The notes beneath the pieces are model-generated. The model saw nothing but the letters and a program-made list of their open reading frames with translations. It was not told where the DNA came from and did no database searches. From assembly GCA_039583875.1 (NCBI GenBank), contig CM077151.1, positions 25,042,208 through 25,106,207 on the forward strand: 64,000 nt of DNA, given 5' to 3'. Position 1 is the first letter of the stretch. Every line of letters begins with the position of its first letter. Positions 41,077 through 50,757 of the stretch are shown here, piece after piece. The translations under genes and the position numbers were made by a program. This DNA is from Platanthera guangdongensis. Lineage: Eukaryota; Streptophyta; Magnoliopsida; Asparagales; Orchidaceae.

Positions 41077-41192
41077 CTGTAAATTAAAAGATGAGATAAA
41101 ATGGATATTCAAAATTACAAAATAGTCTGCCAAGTTAAAGATGGACATTTTCACTAGATCAACTTTAAGCAGATGAAAGGTTGAAGTATCAC

Positions 41193-41350
41193 CTTCTCAT
41201 TTATTTGCGCCATCTCTGTTCTATCTCTGGTGCGGTGTACAAATATGTGCCAACTTGGCCAGTTCCGTCAAATGAAACTTCATTAGTTTCATTTGGAAAA
41301 TAATGATCATGATCCAGCTGTTCTAGTTTTAAAAATTTAGCTGAGCCCAT
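41193..41350 (-). pseudogene. GCN2-like kinase exon (activation segment)
   Basis: The minus strand reads GSAKFLKLEQLDHDHYFPNE, then VSFDGTGQVGTYLYTAPEIE, and after a one-base loss QINEK, followed by a GT donor at 41191-41192. This is the GCN2 segment just after DFG, including the activation loop GTxxYxAPE. The Leu of DFGLAKF is Ser here, and DFG itself and an acceptor are not recognisable. Frameshift plus the stop in the next exon indicate loss of function. Only these two exons are found. Confidence 0.83.
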
Positions 41351-41699
41351 TAAAAAGAATGATCAATTGATTTCACAGATTAACTAAAACATTACACAAA
41401 ATATTCGCGTGAAGGAGATAAAGGATGGTCACCAGAATAGCAACTAGAAAGAATTTTATTTCAACGCAGATATCATGGAAATTAAATGCATAAATGTGAA
41501 AACAGAGTTGCTGAATATATCTGATATGCTATACAAATGTTAGAACATAGAGTTAGACCCTTTGGACATCAGTAAACTTGAGTATGGTATACACCAGTAA
41601 GATCGGGACAACTAATAATTAACAAAATATTATGCTTCTGACTTCAAAATTTAACTAGTTCAATTGTCTTAAAGTGATCAAAGGTGAGTTAGTATCCCC
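41351..41699. other. No recognisable gene
   Basis: AT-rich. No exon of the kinase was found upstream of 41350. Confidence 0.4.
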
Positions 41700-42112
41700 A
41701 AAAGAAAAGTGGTGTATAATAGTACAGTGAATTAAAACCATTGTAAATTCTCATTATAAGGACACGTATCCTTTTTATTTTTTAGTCTCACACCACTAAT
41801 AGTGATTTAGGTTCTCTTCTTTTGTGTATATATAGGGGTGACATCAAATACTTTGTGTTTAGATTGAAAATAATATTTTCTTCACTTATCAACTTAGTAT
41901 CAGAGCTACGCATAACTTTTTGCTGCTCCTTTTTCCTTGTTTGGCATGCTCAACTGATCATGTCCTCCACTTCTATGAAAAATAGAATCCAATTCGGTTG
42001 GTTTTATAGTTTTTTTTCTCTGACCCGCTTAATCGTGCGACACCTTCCTGCGAGACTTCCCGCAAGCCTACTTGTAAGCCTTCCCACGAGCCTTCTGTAT
42101 CGACGCGGTTGA
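41700..42112 (+). pseudogene. Copia 5' LTR end, primer site and gag start
   Basis: A promoter-like TGTGTATATATAGGGG near 41823 is followed by a pyrimidine-rich end (TTCTTCACTTATCAAC) and a primer-site-like TTAGTATCAGAGCTACGC at 41896, one change from the usual TTGGTATCAGAGC. MSSTSMKNRIQFGWFYS from 41961 looks like a copia gag start. The Tat LTR then begins and the copia does not continue. The left end of the LTR was not determined. Confidence 0.6.
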
Positions 42113-42400
42113 AACCGAAAATTCGGTCTCTGTGGAGTTCACCCTTGGGGAAGGGGTGATCGCGCACCTACTTCTCTCCTGCTAGCAAAATGACAAGGAA
42201 AAGGGACTGACCCAAAGACTCAGCGCGGAGGTCCCACCACACAACCGGAAGATTTTAGAGCGCTTCCCCTCCCTTAGCCGAAAACCGAGCTAAGGCTACC
42301 TCATAAAGCGCAAGAAGGTTTGGGAACAAGAATGCTTGCCTTCTGAGGTGCCTACTTGGGTCTATTTATAGATTTCTGAAAACGGCCTTCAAATAGCCAA

Positions 42401-42545
42401 CCTCCGCTGTTCTGAACAGCTATGTGCAGTCCAACTGGGTCTGCCAACAGCGTAACTCCGTTGTTCTAACTGGCTATGGGCAGACCAACTGGGTCTGCCA
42501 ACAACGTAACTTCGCTGTTCTAACTGGATATGGGCAGACCAATAG
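42401..42545. repeat. 54-bp tandem repeat, about 2.7 copies
   Basis: Units read CCAACAGCGTAACTCCGTTG ... ACCAACTGGGTCTG with small changes. They lie within the LTR. Confidence 0.85.
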
Positions 42546-42959
42546 GGGCAAAATGGTAAGAAGGAACATCACAGGAGGTCAGACGAGTAGTCCTTGAGAC
42601 CTCTACTCGCCTGGGGCGGCGAGTGCTCGATGGGACTGGCACTCGCCGCTTTCCCCGAACCTTGGCGGGCAACGGCCCTGCTCGTTCGTTGCCTGTCAGC
42701 TCCCTAGGGCGAGTGCGAGCCGGTGGATGCCGAGGCATCCCTCGGCGCCCGAGGCGGACGCGACCTGGTTCCCGCACCCCGCCTTCCTCTGCAGGCGAGT
42801 GCGAGCCAGGCCGCCTTAACCCGCCAATCCTTGTTCTGAGGCGGGCTGTTGGCCAGGTCGCGTATGGGAGAGCGGGCTGGACGGGACGGCTCGCACAGCT
42901 TGTCCGCCTAACTTCGGCGAGGCGAGTAGGCCGTTCGACGAACCTTGACATCGGGGCGA

Positions 42960-43140
42960 AGGATTCGGTCGACGAAAGCCGAGCCCAGCTCGACCAACTC
43001 CAGGCGGGCGCGAGCAGGGCGGTAGAGAAATTGAGTTCGACGAACGACGAGCTCCGTTCGACGAATTTTGACCCCGGGGCGTAGGCTTCAGTCGACGAAA
43101 AACGAGCCCAGCTCGACGAACTCCAGGCGGGCGTTGGTTG
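42960..43140. repeat. Internal direct repeats (GTCGACGAAAxxCGAGCCCAG)
   Basis: Two copies of about 48 bp begin near 42968 and 43091, sharing CGAGCCCAGCTCGACNAACT and CCAGGCGGGCG. They are separated by further TTCGACGAA-type words. They lie inside the LTR. Confidence 0.8.
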
Positions 43141-43361
43141 GGGCGGACCAGCTCGCGCAGCCTGTCCGCCTAACTTTGGCGAGAGAGAGTGAGTTGGTCA
43201 TCTTGAGTTCGCCTAGTGGATCCACTCGGCAGACACGGGGTTGTACATAATCCCCGCTCTTTTTGAGCTTGGCCAAGCTCGGAAAGAATCATCCAACCAA
43301 CGTGTTCGGTGAGTGTTTTGCTGAGCTGGAGAGAATCTTTTGATGGGCCCCACCCTCGTGC

Positions 43362-43369
43362 TATAAATA
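43362..43369 (+). promoter_or_regulatory. TATA box of antisense gene relic
   Basis: TATAAATA, 85 bp before the ATG at 43454 and about 115 bp from the LTR edge. The same arrangement occurs at 53468 in the other Tat element. Confidence 0.6.
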
Positions 43370-43453
43370 TGTCATCGGACTCTTGGAAAAAAATACTCCC
43401 TTCCTCTATCCTTCTCTGCGAGCTATAGCTGAGTGGTGCCTATATCCGAGGAG

Positions 43454-44290
43454 ATGCGGGCTCGCCTAGCGGCTGCGAGGGAGGGGACTCGGGAACTAGC
43501 CCTTGATGCCGCCCCGTGGCTGGCGCGCGGATCGCCTGGCCCCCTGTTTAGGCCGAAGAAGGAAAAAGGGTCGGGCGGTCCCCCTCGAACGATGCCCCCG
43601 CGTCTAGTTCGGCAGCCGGTGCCGAGGTCGCCCCTGAGGTATGCCGACCCCCCCGCCCGACTCGTGGCTCTATTTCTGATTTCTCTTTCCGCAGAAAACG
43701 GCTCGCGATGAGGGAGAGGATAGGGAAGAACCGGGGCATTTCCCCCTGTTGATAACTGAACGGGTCGCTAGCCCCTCTGCCCAGGGGCATGTCCCTCCTG
43801 CGATGTCCCCAGCGCCAATGCCTCTCGGTATGGGGAAAACCTTCGCTGCTCTGGGAGGCGAACCCTTCCAGGGCCGGTCGGGTACCTCCCGACTAGCTGC
43901 CGGTGCGGGCGACGTGCCGACCACAGGTCAGCTTTGTATTTTTGCCCGTTTACTACTGCTCGCTGCTTCTGATTCTTCCCTGCAGGTTTTAACGTGATCT
44001 CCTACTCCGACATCGAGATGAGCGAGGGGTATTCCCCTCCCCCAGATACAGATCATATTTCGGAGTACCTGGGTGACCCGTTGGATGCTGAGAAGATGAA
44101 GAAGCAGGTGACGCGGCTATTTCAAAAGAACACGATACTGCTGCAGGAGGTTTTCAACATGGTGGACAAGGATAAGGCCGAGGCGGAAGAGCGGTTCACG
44201 GTTCTGGAGAGGGCGAGGCGTCCAACTGACGGGGACGGAGTTACCTCTCCGGGGGTGCACATCACGCGGGCCGAGGAGCGAGCTTACTGA
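43454..44290 (+). pseudogene. Relic of a Tat antisense gene, three exons
   Basis: Proposed exons are 43454-43638 (MRARLAAAREGTRELALDAA), 43695-43925 (TARDEGEDREEPGHF ... GDVPTTG) and 43987-44290 (NVISYSDIEMSEGYSPPPD ... a coiled-coil-like KKQVTRLFQKNTILLQEVF). The introns show GT at 43639 and AG at 43694, and GT after 43925 with AG at 43986. Exons 2 and 3 join in frame, but exon 1 joins out of frame, so the gene seems broken. Layout relative to LTR and polypurine tract equals that of the gene at 53520. The proteins show no clear similarity by eye. Function unknown. Confidence 0.6.
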
Positions 44291-44587
44291 CATTTTGGTC
44301 AAATGCTACTCTGTTTGGGACATCTCTTTTGGTGTACTACTGAGCAACCCTTGACTTTCTCATGGTTGACTAGAAGGGACATTGACGCCCTTGGTTGGAC
44401 AAATTCCAAGCTTACGTACACTGGTATAGGTTTCGTACCTAACGTTACCATTCCTGATCTGACTACTTGGGTCTTGGAGAAAGGTGTCATTCTATATGTT
44501 TTCCGCGACCATTTTCCTATCACCACACCTTTCTATGCATGGTCATGATACTTGTACAAAACCTACACATGCGTATACAAAAATATA
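44291..44587. other. Flank of the MULE, no recognisable gene
   Basis: Short frames on both strands, no domain. Its right end is the MULE target duplication. Confidence 0.4.
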
Positions 44588-44608
44588 GGACGTTGTTACT
44601 AGCAAACC
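44588..44608 (+). repeat. MULE left terminal inverted repeat
   Basis: 21 bp, starting GGACGTTG, with the subterminal TAGCAAACC word at its inner end. Confidence 0.88.
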
Positions 44609-44800
44609 ATCTTTCGATATTAGCAAATCATCTTTCGATATTAGCAAACCATTGTTATTAGCAAACCATTAATTTTGAAAATGGTTATTAGCAAACTTTT
44701 TTGTTATTAGCAAACCACCAAAAAATTAAAAAAAAAAGAATTTTTCCAGCATTGTTGAAGTGATTGCCAAAACATAGAATTTTTCTAGCAAACCATTTTT
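44597..44800 (+). repeat. Subterminal TTAGCAAACC motif cluster
   Basis: About seven occurrences of TAGCAAACC or TAGCAAATC between 44600 and 44796. The complement occurs at 49012, 49072 and 49094. Repeated subterminal words are known as transposase binding sites in several DNA transposon families; binding here is inferred. Confidence 0.75.
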
Positions 44801-45115
44801 CTAGCCAAAACATTACAACCCTTCTTCATAAACCCAAAATATTAAAACCATTCTTCATAAACCCAAAACATTATCACCCTTGTTCATAATGCCAAAACAT
44901 TTACAACCCTTCTTCATAAACCCAAAACATTACAATCCTTATTCATAAAGTCAAAACTTTACAACCCTTCTTCATATAGCCATAACATTACAACATTCTT
45001 CTCATTTCCAAAAAAGAGTGTATGTCCTGCATATAAATCATTCAAAATATTTTCAAAAAGCAGTAGAAAATATAAAAAATAATGAAACATTGGTTTATGA
45101 CTCACCTCATTTTCT

Positions 45116-47553
45116 CTAGCATTGAAAACGTGTAGTGTAGGTGCTCTCCCATGAATTTGAAATTGGATGATGATATGTTCTCCAAGGAGGATAGATTTGA
45201 GGTAGTGGACATTCATCTTTCATGCTTAGCCCGACAAAGTGATTGTTATTAATAAATCCGATGAAAATTATCTTATGCATTGGAGGAACCGGTGAATCCA
45301 ATGGAAAAAAAGTTATACTTTGTGCCTTTGATACTAGAACAACTCCCACATTGTAGCATGATGATATAATCAAACCCATGTCCGGCATGGACATCCACTT
45401 TTCTAATGGTGCGGGTGCGGTAACGCAATCTAGTGAATGAAATAATTCTTTACACCTTCAGTTACCCAAAATGTGACCATAAAGGTCTTTCTTACTAATC
45501 TCAATAGCAAGATCTCTTCTTACCTTAATCGATCCTTCCGAGAAGTTCAAAGCATCGGCAATAACATGATATCCGCAATGTCCATCGGAGGGCGCATTGA
45601 GAACATCTACCATATTGGTTGCTATTTGCGGTGGTAGTTGACGGCGCACCCGGTCAAAGAATTTGTTTGTTTGGGTTGTTTGACCCCTTGATGACTTCTT
45701 CAAGTTTTTCAACATATCCGGAGCATCCAACAAAACATGCTCAAAGTGAGAAGGCTCACGTTTTGTGCTTTTTAAATCTTCTTTAAACTTCTTTGTACTC
45801 CCTTTAGGTCTTCCCTTAGATTTGCTCGGCATATATGGCTCCAAAGTGAGGCTTGAACCCGGATCCATTATTTCACGTAATTTTTTCTTCATCTCCAACT
45901 GTTGATATTGAGAGGTGTTTTGATACCTTCTTATGATACCCTCAAGCTTAATATCTATGTCACATTTCTCATTATTTACAATTGTCTCACCTTCCATGTC
46001 TTCTATACTCGATTGCCTCCAATGGTTATGAATTAACCATAACGGATATGCCTTGTTTTGAGTGACATATGTACCTACCTCATGAGCACAAGGTAATCCC
46101 AATGTGTTTCGGGTTGTGTGTATGCAATCTTCTTCACGCGGATACTCTTTGCTCGAATATTTTTTTTCCTCTTCCCTAATTAAAGACAATGCATTAATTG
46201 AGACACGCCCAACAAGACCTGAATATAATATACTCTTGTATTCAGTGCTCATCTGTATTGAACTATGACCAAATGCTCTTCTAATTTCTGTATGTTGAAG
46301 TGTAATCATCTGATCAAAAGCCCTCCAAACCGTGTTCAAGCTGCCAATAGAAACTTCAAGAAATTTTTTCAAGTGATTATGTCCACCCTCTACGCGATTT
46401 GTTGTGGAGTTGCCCAAATGTAAGTATTTGTCTATCCATGCCGACACAAAAAACTCCTTATAAGGTTCCACCCATGTACCACTAATATACGTCACTACTT
46501 TCGGGTAATTTCCTGAATACGATGATATAATAGCATTGTAGCGCATAGAGAATTCGTTCTCAGTTCTAGCTTCTACCAACCGTTGTCATACTCCCAAAAA
46601 TTTTTCACACTCTTTACCTTCTTTGAAATACTTCTTACAATTCGCCAAAATATTTCTATGAATGTGCACTTGACATAAAATATGTTTAGAAGTAGGAAAC
46701 ACAACCTTTATAGCATTCAACAAAGCCAATTCCCTATCTGTTACAAGGACAAGTGGTAGTGAGTTTTCATGTAAGATGGTTTTGAAATGTTCAAGTGCCC
46801 ACTTATAACTGTCCTCAGTTTCGTTTGACAAGAACACAAATGCTGCGAAAAAAGACTGCTGAGTTGATGTCATACCAACAATAGATAGCAACGGCATTTT
46901 ATATCTGTTGGTTTTATATGTGCAATCAAGCACGAAGACATTGGAAAACATTTTGCACAATTTGATCGCGATCGGATGTGCAAAAAACAACCTCTCCAAG
47001 TTTTCTTTTTCTTCATTCACCCTACTGAAACTAACATATCCACTTTCAGTAATACATTTATATAAAAATTGTATGGGTGTACCACATTGTAGTTCCTTCT
47101 TGTGAAATTTGAACCTCTCGTTGTATATAGTTTTCATGACCGTTTTGTTTCCAACATTTCTCTTTTTTAGGGTTGACAATATTTTCCTTGGTTTAACGTT
47201 AGAAGATACATATCTTGGACAATTTTTTGTTCTTCATTATCCAATCTTCCGGCATATGCATGTGCCTCTAAGTATACCATCTGATGATTGTGTGTTCCAC
47301 ATTTCACTGCAAGCTTCCACCCATCACTGAAGGCTTCCTTTTGACCAATTAGCAAGAATGGACAACCACATCGTTTAGAGGTGGTCTTCCTTACATTCTT
47401 TTTGACCCAACCCTTCTTACATTGATTTTCACGATAAAATCCCGCTCTGTCGCAACTCAACATAATACGTGGCCTAGCTCTAGTACCACATAGTTTATCA
47501 GAACCCTTTATAGTAACTGCAAAACTAAGACCTTTGGCTACATTCCGCACTCA
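45116..47553 (-). pseudogene. FAR1/MULE transposase fused to OTU-like cysteine protease
   Basis: Minus strand, in order: a FAR1-type DNA-binding region (KRCGCPFLLIGQKEA, GWKLAVKCGTHNHQM); the MULE core (VFVLDCTYKTNRYKMPLLSI and LVLVTDRELALLNAIKVVFP, holding the likely catalytic Asp residues); a SWIM-like LGLPCAHEVG; a basic KSKGRPKGSTKKFKED; then an OTU-type start NAPSDGHCGYHVIADAL, with the second half MSMPDMGLIISSCYNVGVVL and FINNNHFVGLSM. The Asp-Gly-x-Cys and NNHF motifs carry the catalytic Cys and His of OTU proteases. Breaks are in-frame stops at 47551-47553, 46586-46588 and 45458-45460, and a frameshift near 47205. The OTU half after the last stop is in the same frame. Confidence 0.9.
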
Positions 47554-47657
47554 ATCAACTAAATCATCTCGGGATGAAAAAATGCTATCAGTTTGGAAGT
47601 TAATTCCAAAATTTACCTGTAAACTAATAACACATGCAAGTTCTACTTAGGCACCAA

Positions 47658-47849
47658 CTAAGCTACAACATTTTCAAAACAAAATATATCAATATACCTT
47701 AACTCGGTAGAATTTATGTGTTCAATCTCATCCTCCATGATATTATGTATCTCAATCTGAAAAGACACAAAATAATGCAGGTTATAATATATACTTAGGA
47801 GCATTGGATTTAACATCATATCAGATGCGCATGAATAAAAACATTGCAT
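47658..47849 (-). other. Possible first coding exon of the MULE transposase
   Basis: The minus strand contains MEDEIEHINSTELRYIDIF, an acidic N-terminus of the kind seen before FAR1 domains, upstream of the transposase body. A start here would need splicing across about 100 bp. Weakly supported. Confidence 0.35.
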
Positions 47850-47859
47850 GTTGTAATAT

Positions 47860-49093
47860 ATACTTAGACTGAGATTGAGTTTTGTACTTATTTCCCGACC
47901 ACCTATACCACACAGACTCCCTTTCCCTCTTGAAGCATGTCAAAGAACAAAAGACACACCCTCCAAAAAATATTTAACAATCTACCACATGTCATCACCT
48001 TGATCTTGAAGAGGAGGCAATAATGGCACCCCCAAGTGACACATCAATTCTATCAAAGAGTATTCCAACAAAAGGCTTTTCCTAGGTTAGAAGTTACTCA
48101 GCAATCCAATATTGACCATTACAAAAGTCTTATTTGTCCACCACATTAGCAAATTTAACATCTTAGTACCAAGTACACTTGCATTTTGAATGAAAGGTCT
48201 ACCTCTCTTTTGGGGTAAAACAAATTTCATTTTTGAAAATAAAAACTCAAAAGAATCACCCTTGATAAACTCAAAAACAAGACCTTTTCCATATGTTAGG
48301 GTTATTGGAAGAGCTCTCCCACTATAACAAACAACCGGAGGGATACTCCTAATGACTAGGAGTATCATAACAAGTTTGATCATTTTATCAAATTTACTAT
48401 TTAAATATGTCAACCAAGTCCACGGATCAGTAAAGAAGAATCGTAAGGAAGAAGGAAAAAATGGTGGAAGATGGTGAGGAAAGAAAATCGTAACAAGTTT
48501 GATCTTTTTTAGTGTTAGTGGTTGTAACTTCCAGCAACTGTTGGGAGAACTCGAGTATTTGATGCAATGAAATCGAGAACAATCTATGAAAATGGGGGCC
48601 AAAGAAAATGTAAAATTAAATACAAAAGTCGGGTAGGATTATTAACAATCCAATTTGAGGCTACTCTGACCATGGCGACTTTCAATGGGATCCAGAGAGA
48701 AAGAGAGAAAGAGAGAAAGAGAGAAAGAGAGCATACCTCTGGCGACCCCTCGGCGATTATAGAGAAAGAGAGGGCGGCGGCGGTATGCGGCAGATCCTTG
48801 CAGCGGTCGAGGTCGGCGGCGTTCCGCTGGACAATGATGTCGAGGGCGAGGTCTACGGCGTTCCGCGGTAGACGAGATCGAGGTAGAGGTGTGCGGCCGA
48901 TCGTTGCCGCGGATCGACTCTAAACCCTAAATCGCGAATAGGGCTTTCGCGGGGGAGAGGAAAAGCGTCTGTCGGGTGAGTGTTGGATGAGTGAGGAGGA
49001 TAAAAGGTTTGCTAATAGTGGGGTTATGAGGAATGAAAAAAATACTTCAATTCACTGAACCGGGTTTTTTGGGGTTTGCTAATAACAAAATAA
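47860..49093 (-). other. MULE 5' region, no defined gene
   Basis: Probable promoter and leader of the transposase. A GC-rich stretch near 48780-48960 resembles a 5' UTR, and an AGAGAGAAAG microsatellite lies at 48693-48732. A 171-codon frame at 48087-48602 (minus) resembles no family I know and is probably chance or a fragment. Confidence 0.45.
48693..48732. repeat. (GAGAGAAA)n microsatellite
   Basis: Four to five perfect AGAGAGAA-type units. Confidence 0.9.
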
Positions 49094-49111
49094 GGTTTGC
49101 TAATAACGTCC
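49094..49111 (-). repeat. MULE right terminal inverted repeat
   Basis: 18 bp, plus strand GGTTTGCTAATAACGTCC. Confidence 0.88.
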
Positions 49112-49302
49112 AAAATATATTGCTTGCTATGTCTAACTAACAGGAATTAGGTTTCCTTACAGTGGTGCTGCGGCGCTCGTACACTCGGCGCGGCAACATT
49201 TTCTCTTCCGAAGGCAATCATACTGCTGGGGACCTTCAGAAAGCTGCCCCGACCCCACCAAGGTCCTGCAATTTAGAGTAGCCCTAATTTCGTAATTTTT
49301 TC
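49112..49302. other. Flank between MULE and LTR palindrome
   Basis: The MULE target duplication followed by unique-looking DNA. No gene recognised. Confidence 0.4.
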
Positions 49303-50737
49303 TGTGACGAACCAAATATGGCGCACCGCATATTATAATGTTTGATTTTTACAATTCCCAATGATGATAACGTAAAGGCAGTACGATACTTTATTTTTCT
49401 CAAGATTTTTCTTTTTTTTTGCGCATTCAATTGATTTGATTTGTGGGAGTGCCAATAACATTTTTTCGTTTCACTTATTTCATTTGATTTTCTGGTTTAT
49501 GTGGGCTGGCTACTTGTTGGTTGACATGTTAGTAAGCTTATATCCTTATATGGGCTGGCCGGGCTTGCTGCCTTTAATGGTGGGCTGGTTGTTTTGCTGG
49601 ATATTGGATATGGAAAAATGGATAAGGCTGGCTGAGGTGTGAGCTGGCTGTGCTGGCTGAATGTTAGATATGTTTGCTGGCTGAAATTTGGCTTGTGTTG
49701 GATGGTATGTTGACATTTGAGGTTTGACATTTGGCTTGCATTTGGACACTTGGCGGTTGGTAGCGTGACACCTAGCTGAGTTAATAAAACTAGTTTGGCT
49801 TCTTCTTGCCTCTTCAGCCCTAAATTGGGGGAAATTTTGCCTCTCCTCATCCACCTGCTCTCCCTCTCCTCTATTACTTCCTTGCTGCCCGAACTGCTAT
49901 ACTCTGCTGTCTTGCTACAACACTACCTTACCTGTTGCTCCCAAGACTGCTTGCTGCCCAGTTGTTGTTCCTCTTGGCTGCTGCTCCCAAGCTTCCTCTT
50001 CTTTCCTCCTGGTGCCCTTGACTGGACTGAGCTAGCTACTTTGGAGTTCTAGGAAGGAGTTTGCTACACTCCGGCGATCCGTCAAGGATCGGTTGCGTAA
50101 CATCCTTCTTCCTTCCTCTCCCGCTGTAAGCATGCTTCTCCTCCTCTTCTAATTCTTGTTTTAGACGTCATTGTTGAGATTACTGTTGTACTTACTCCTC
50201 AATATGGCTGATTTGTGCTGGTTTATGACTGATTTACGCACAGAGTTGGGCTGTTTTCGATAACTGGTTAATGGCTGTTTTGTGGTCAATTAATACTAAT
50301 TTTGAGCTACTTTTCGCTGCTGATTGTGCTGATTAGTTGCTGGACAGCCGGTAAAGAGGACGGGAAGTCCATTTAGGGGCTGGTTTGGCCCATTCAAGTT
50401 ATATTGTGGCTGTCCAACAGAGGGCTGATTTTGTGATTTAAACGTCTTTTTCTCTTATGTTTTCCCGGTTTCTCGATTTCGACTCGCCAAGTTATACTTC
50501 CATATTATCCTTTTGTATTATCCTACGAGTAAAACGAGACGCAACCCGAATTATATGCATTCTTTCAGTGGTTTCCACGACTTGGACAAAAGAGGATGAC
50601 GTCCCGCGATAATCATGGTCATAATACAGCAAAGGATACGGGTAAAGGTAAAGCGTTGGTGAGTATCTTATTTCTTGAATTATGTTTATTCAAGTATTTT
50701 GATTTATTTGCGATTATTTTCAAGGACACTACCCGTG
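49303..50737 (+). repeat. Left arm of 2.8-kb palindrome: gypsy LTR in plus orientation
   Basis: Starts TGTGACGAACCAAATATGGC and runs to ACACTACCCGTG at the centre. It is the reverse complement of 50758-52129 apart from substitutions and a few indels: about 35-40 bp near 49795-49830 (present here only) and about 25 bp near 50440. The right arm is preceded by a gypsy polypurine tract, so both arms are LTR sequence, here without an adjoining internal region. Confidence 0.9.
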
Positions 50738-50757
50738 AGTGTTTAAACACTCATATA
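50738..50757. repeat. Centre of the LTR palindrome
   Basis: The spacer between the arms contains GAGTGTTTAAACACTC, itself a perfect 16-bp palindrome that overlaps the left arm by two bases. Confidence 0.85.

Larger units (their letters stand above)
42113..43247 (-). repeat. 3' LTR of a second Tat-like gypsy (left edge uncertain)
   Basis: The right edge is GGGTTGTACA at 43247, followed by AATCCCCGCTCTTTTTGAGC, the complement of a polypurine tract. The LTR at 52860-53348 ends the same way. A minus-strand TATAAATA (complement near 42361-42368) lies in both LTRs. The left edge is a guess, since the partner LTR is not present. Confidence 0.65.
44588..49111 (-). mobile_element. MULE DNA transposon with FAR1-type transposase and OTU domain
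   Basis: 4,524 bp bounded by short terminal inverted repeats. The left is GGACGTTGTTACTAGCAAACC and the right, reverse-complemented, is GGACGTTATTAGCAAACC. Both sides are flanked by AAAATATA (44580-44587 and 49112-49119), in line with the 8-10-bp duplications of Mutator-like elements. Copies of the TTATTAGCAAACC word are repeated inside both ends, about seven at the left within 200 bp and three at the right. The transposase gene is on the minus strand and broken by stops and a frameshift. Confidence 0.92.

Noticed and set aside
45116..47553. UGA read as tryptophan
   Set aside because: Stops at Trp sites are also TAG, occur with frameshifts and only in decayed transposon or kinase pseudogenes. 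Mutation explains them.
48087..48602. 171-codon minus-strand ORF inside the MULE
   Set aside because: No recognisable domain and composition typical of AT-rich non-coding DNA. Kept only as part of the MULE 5' region.
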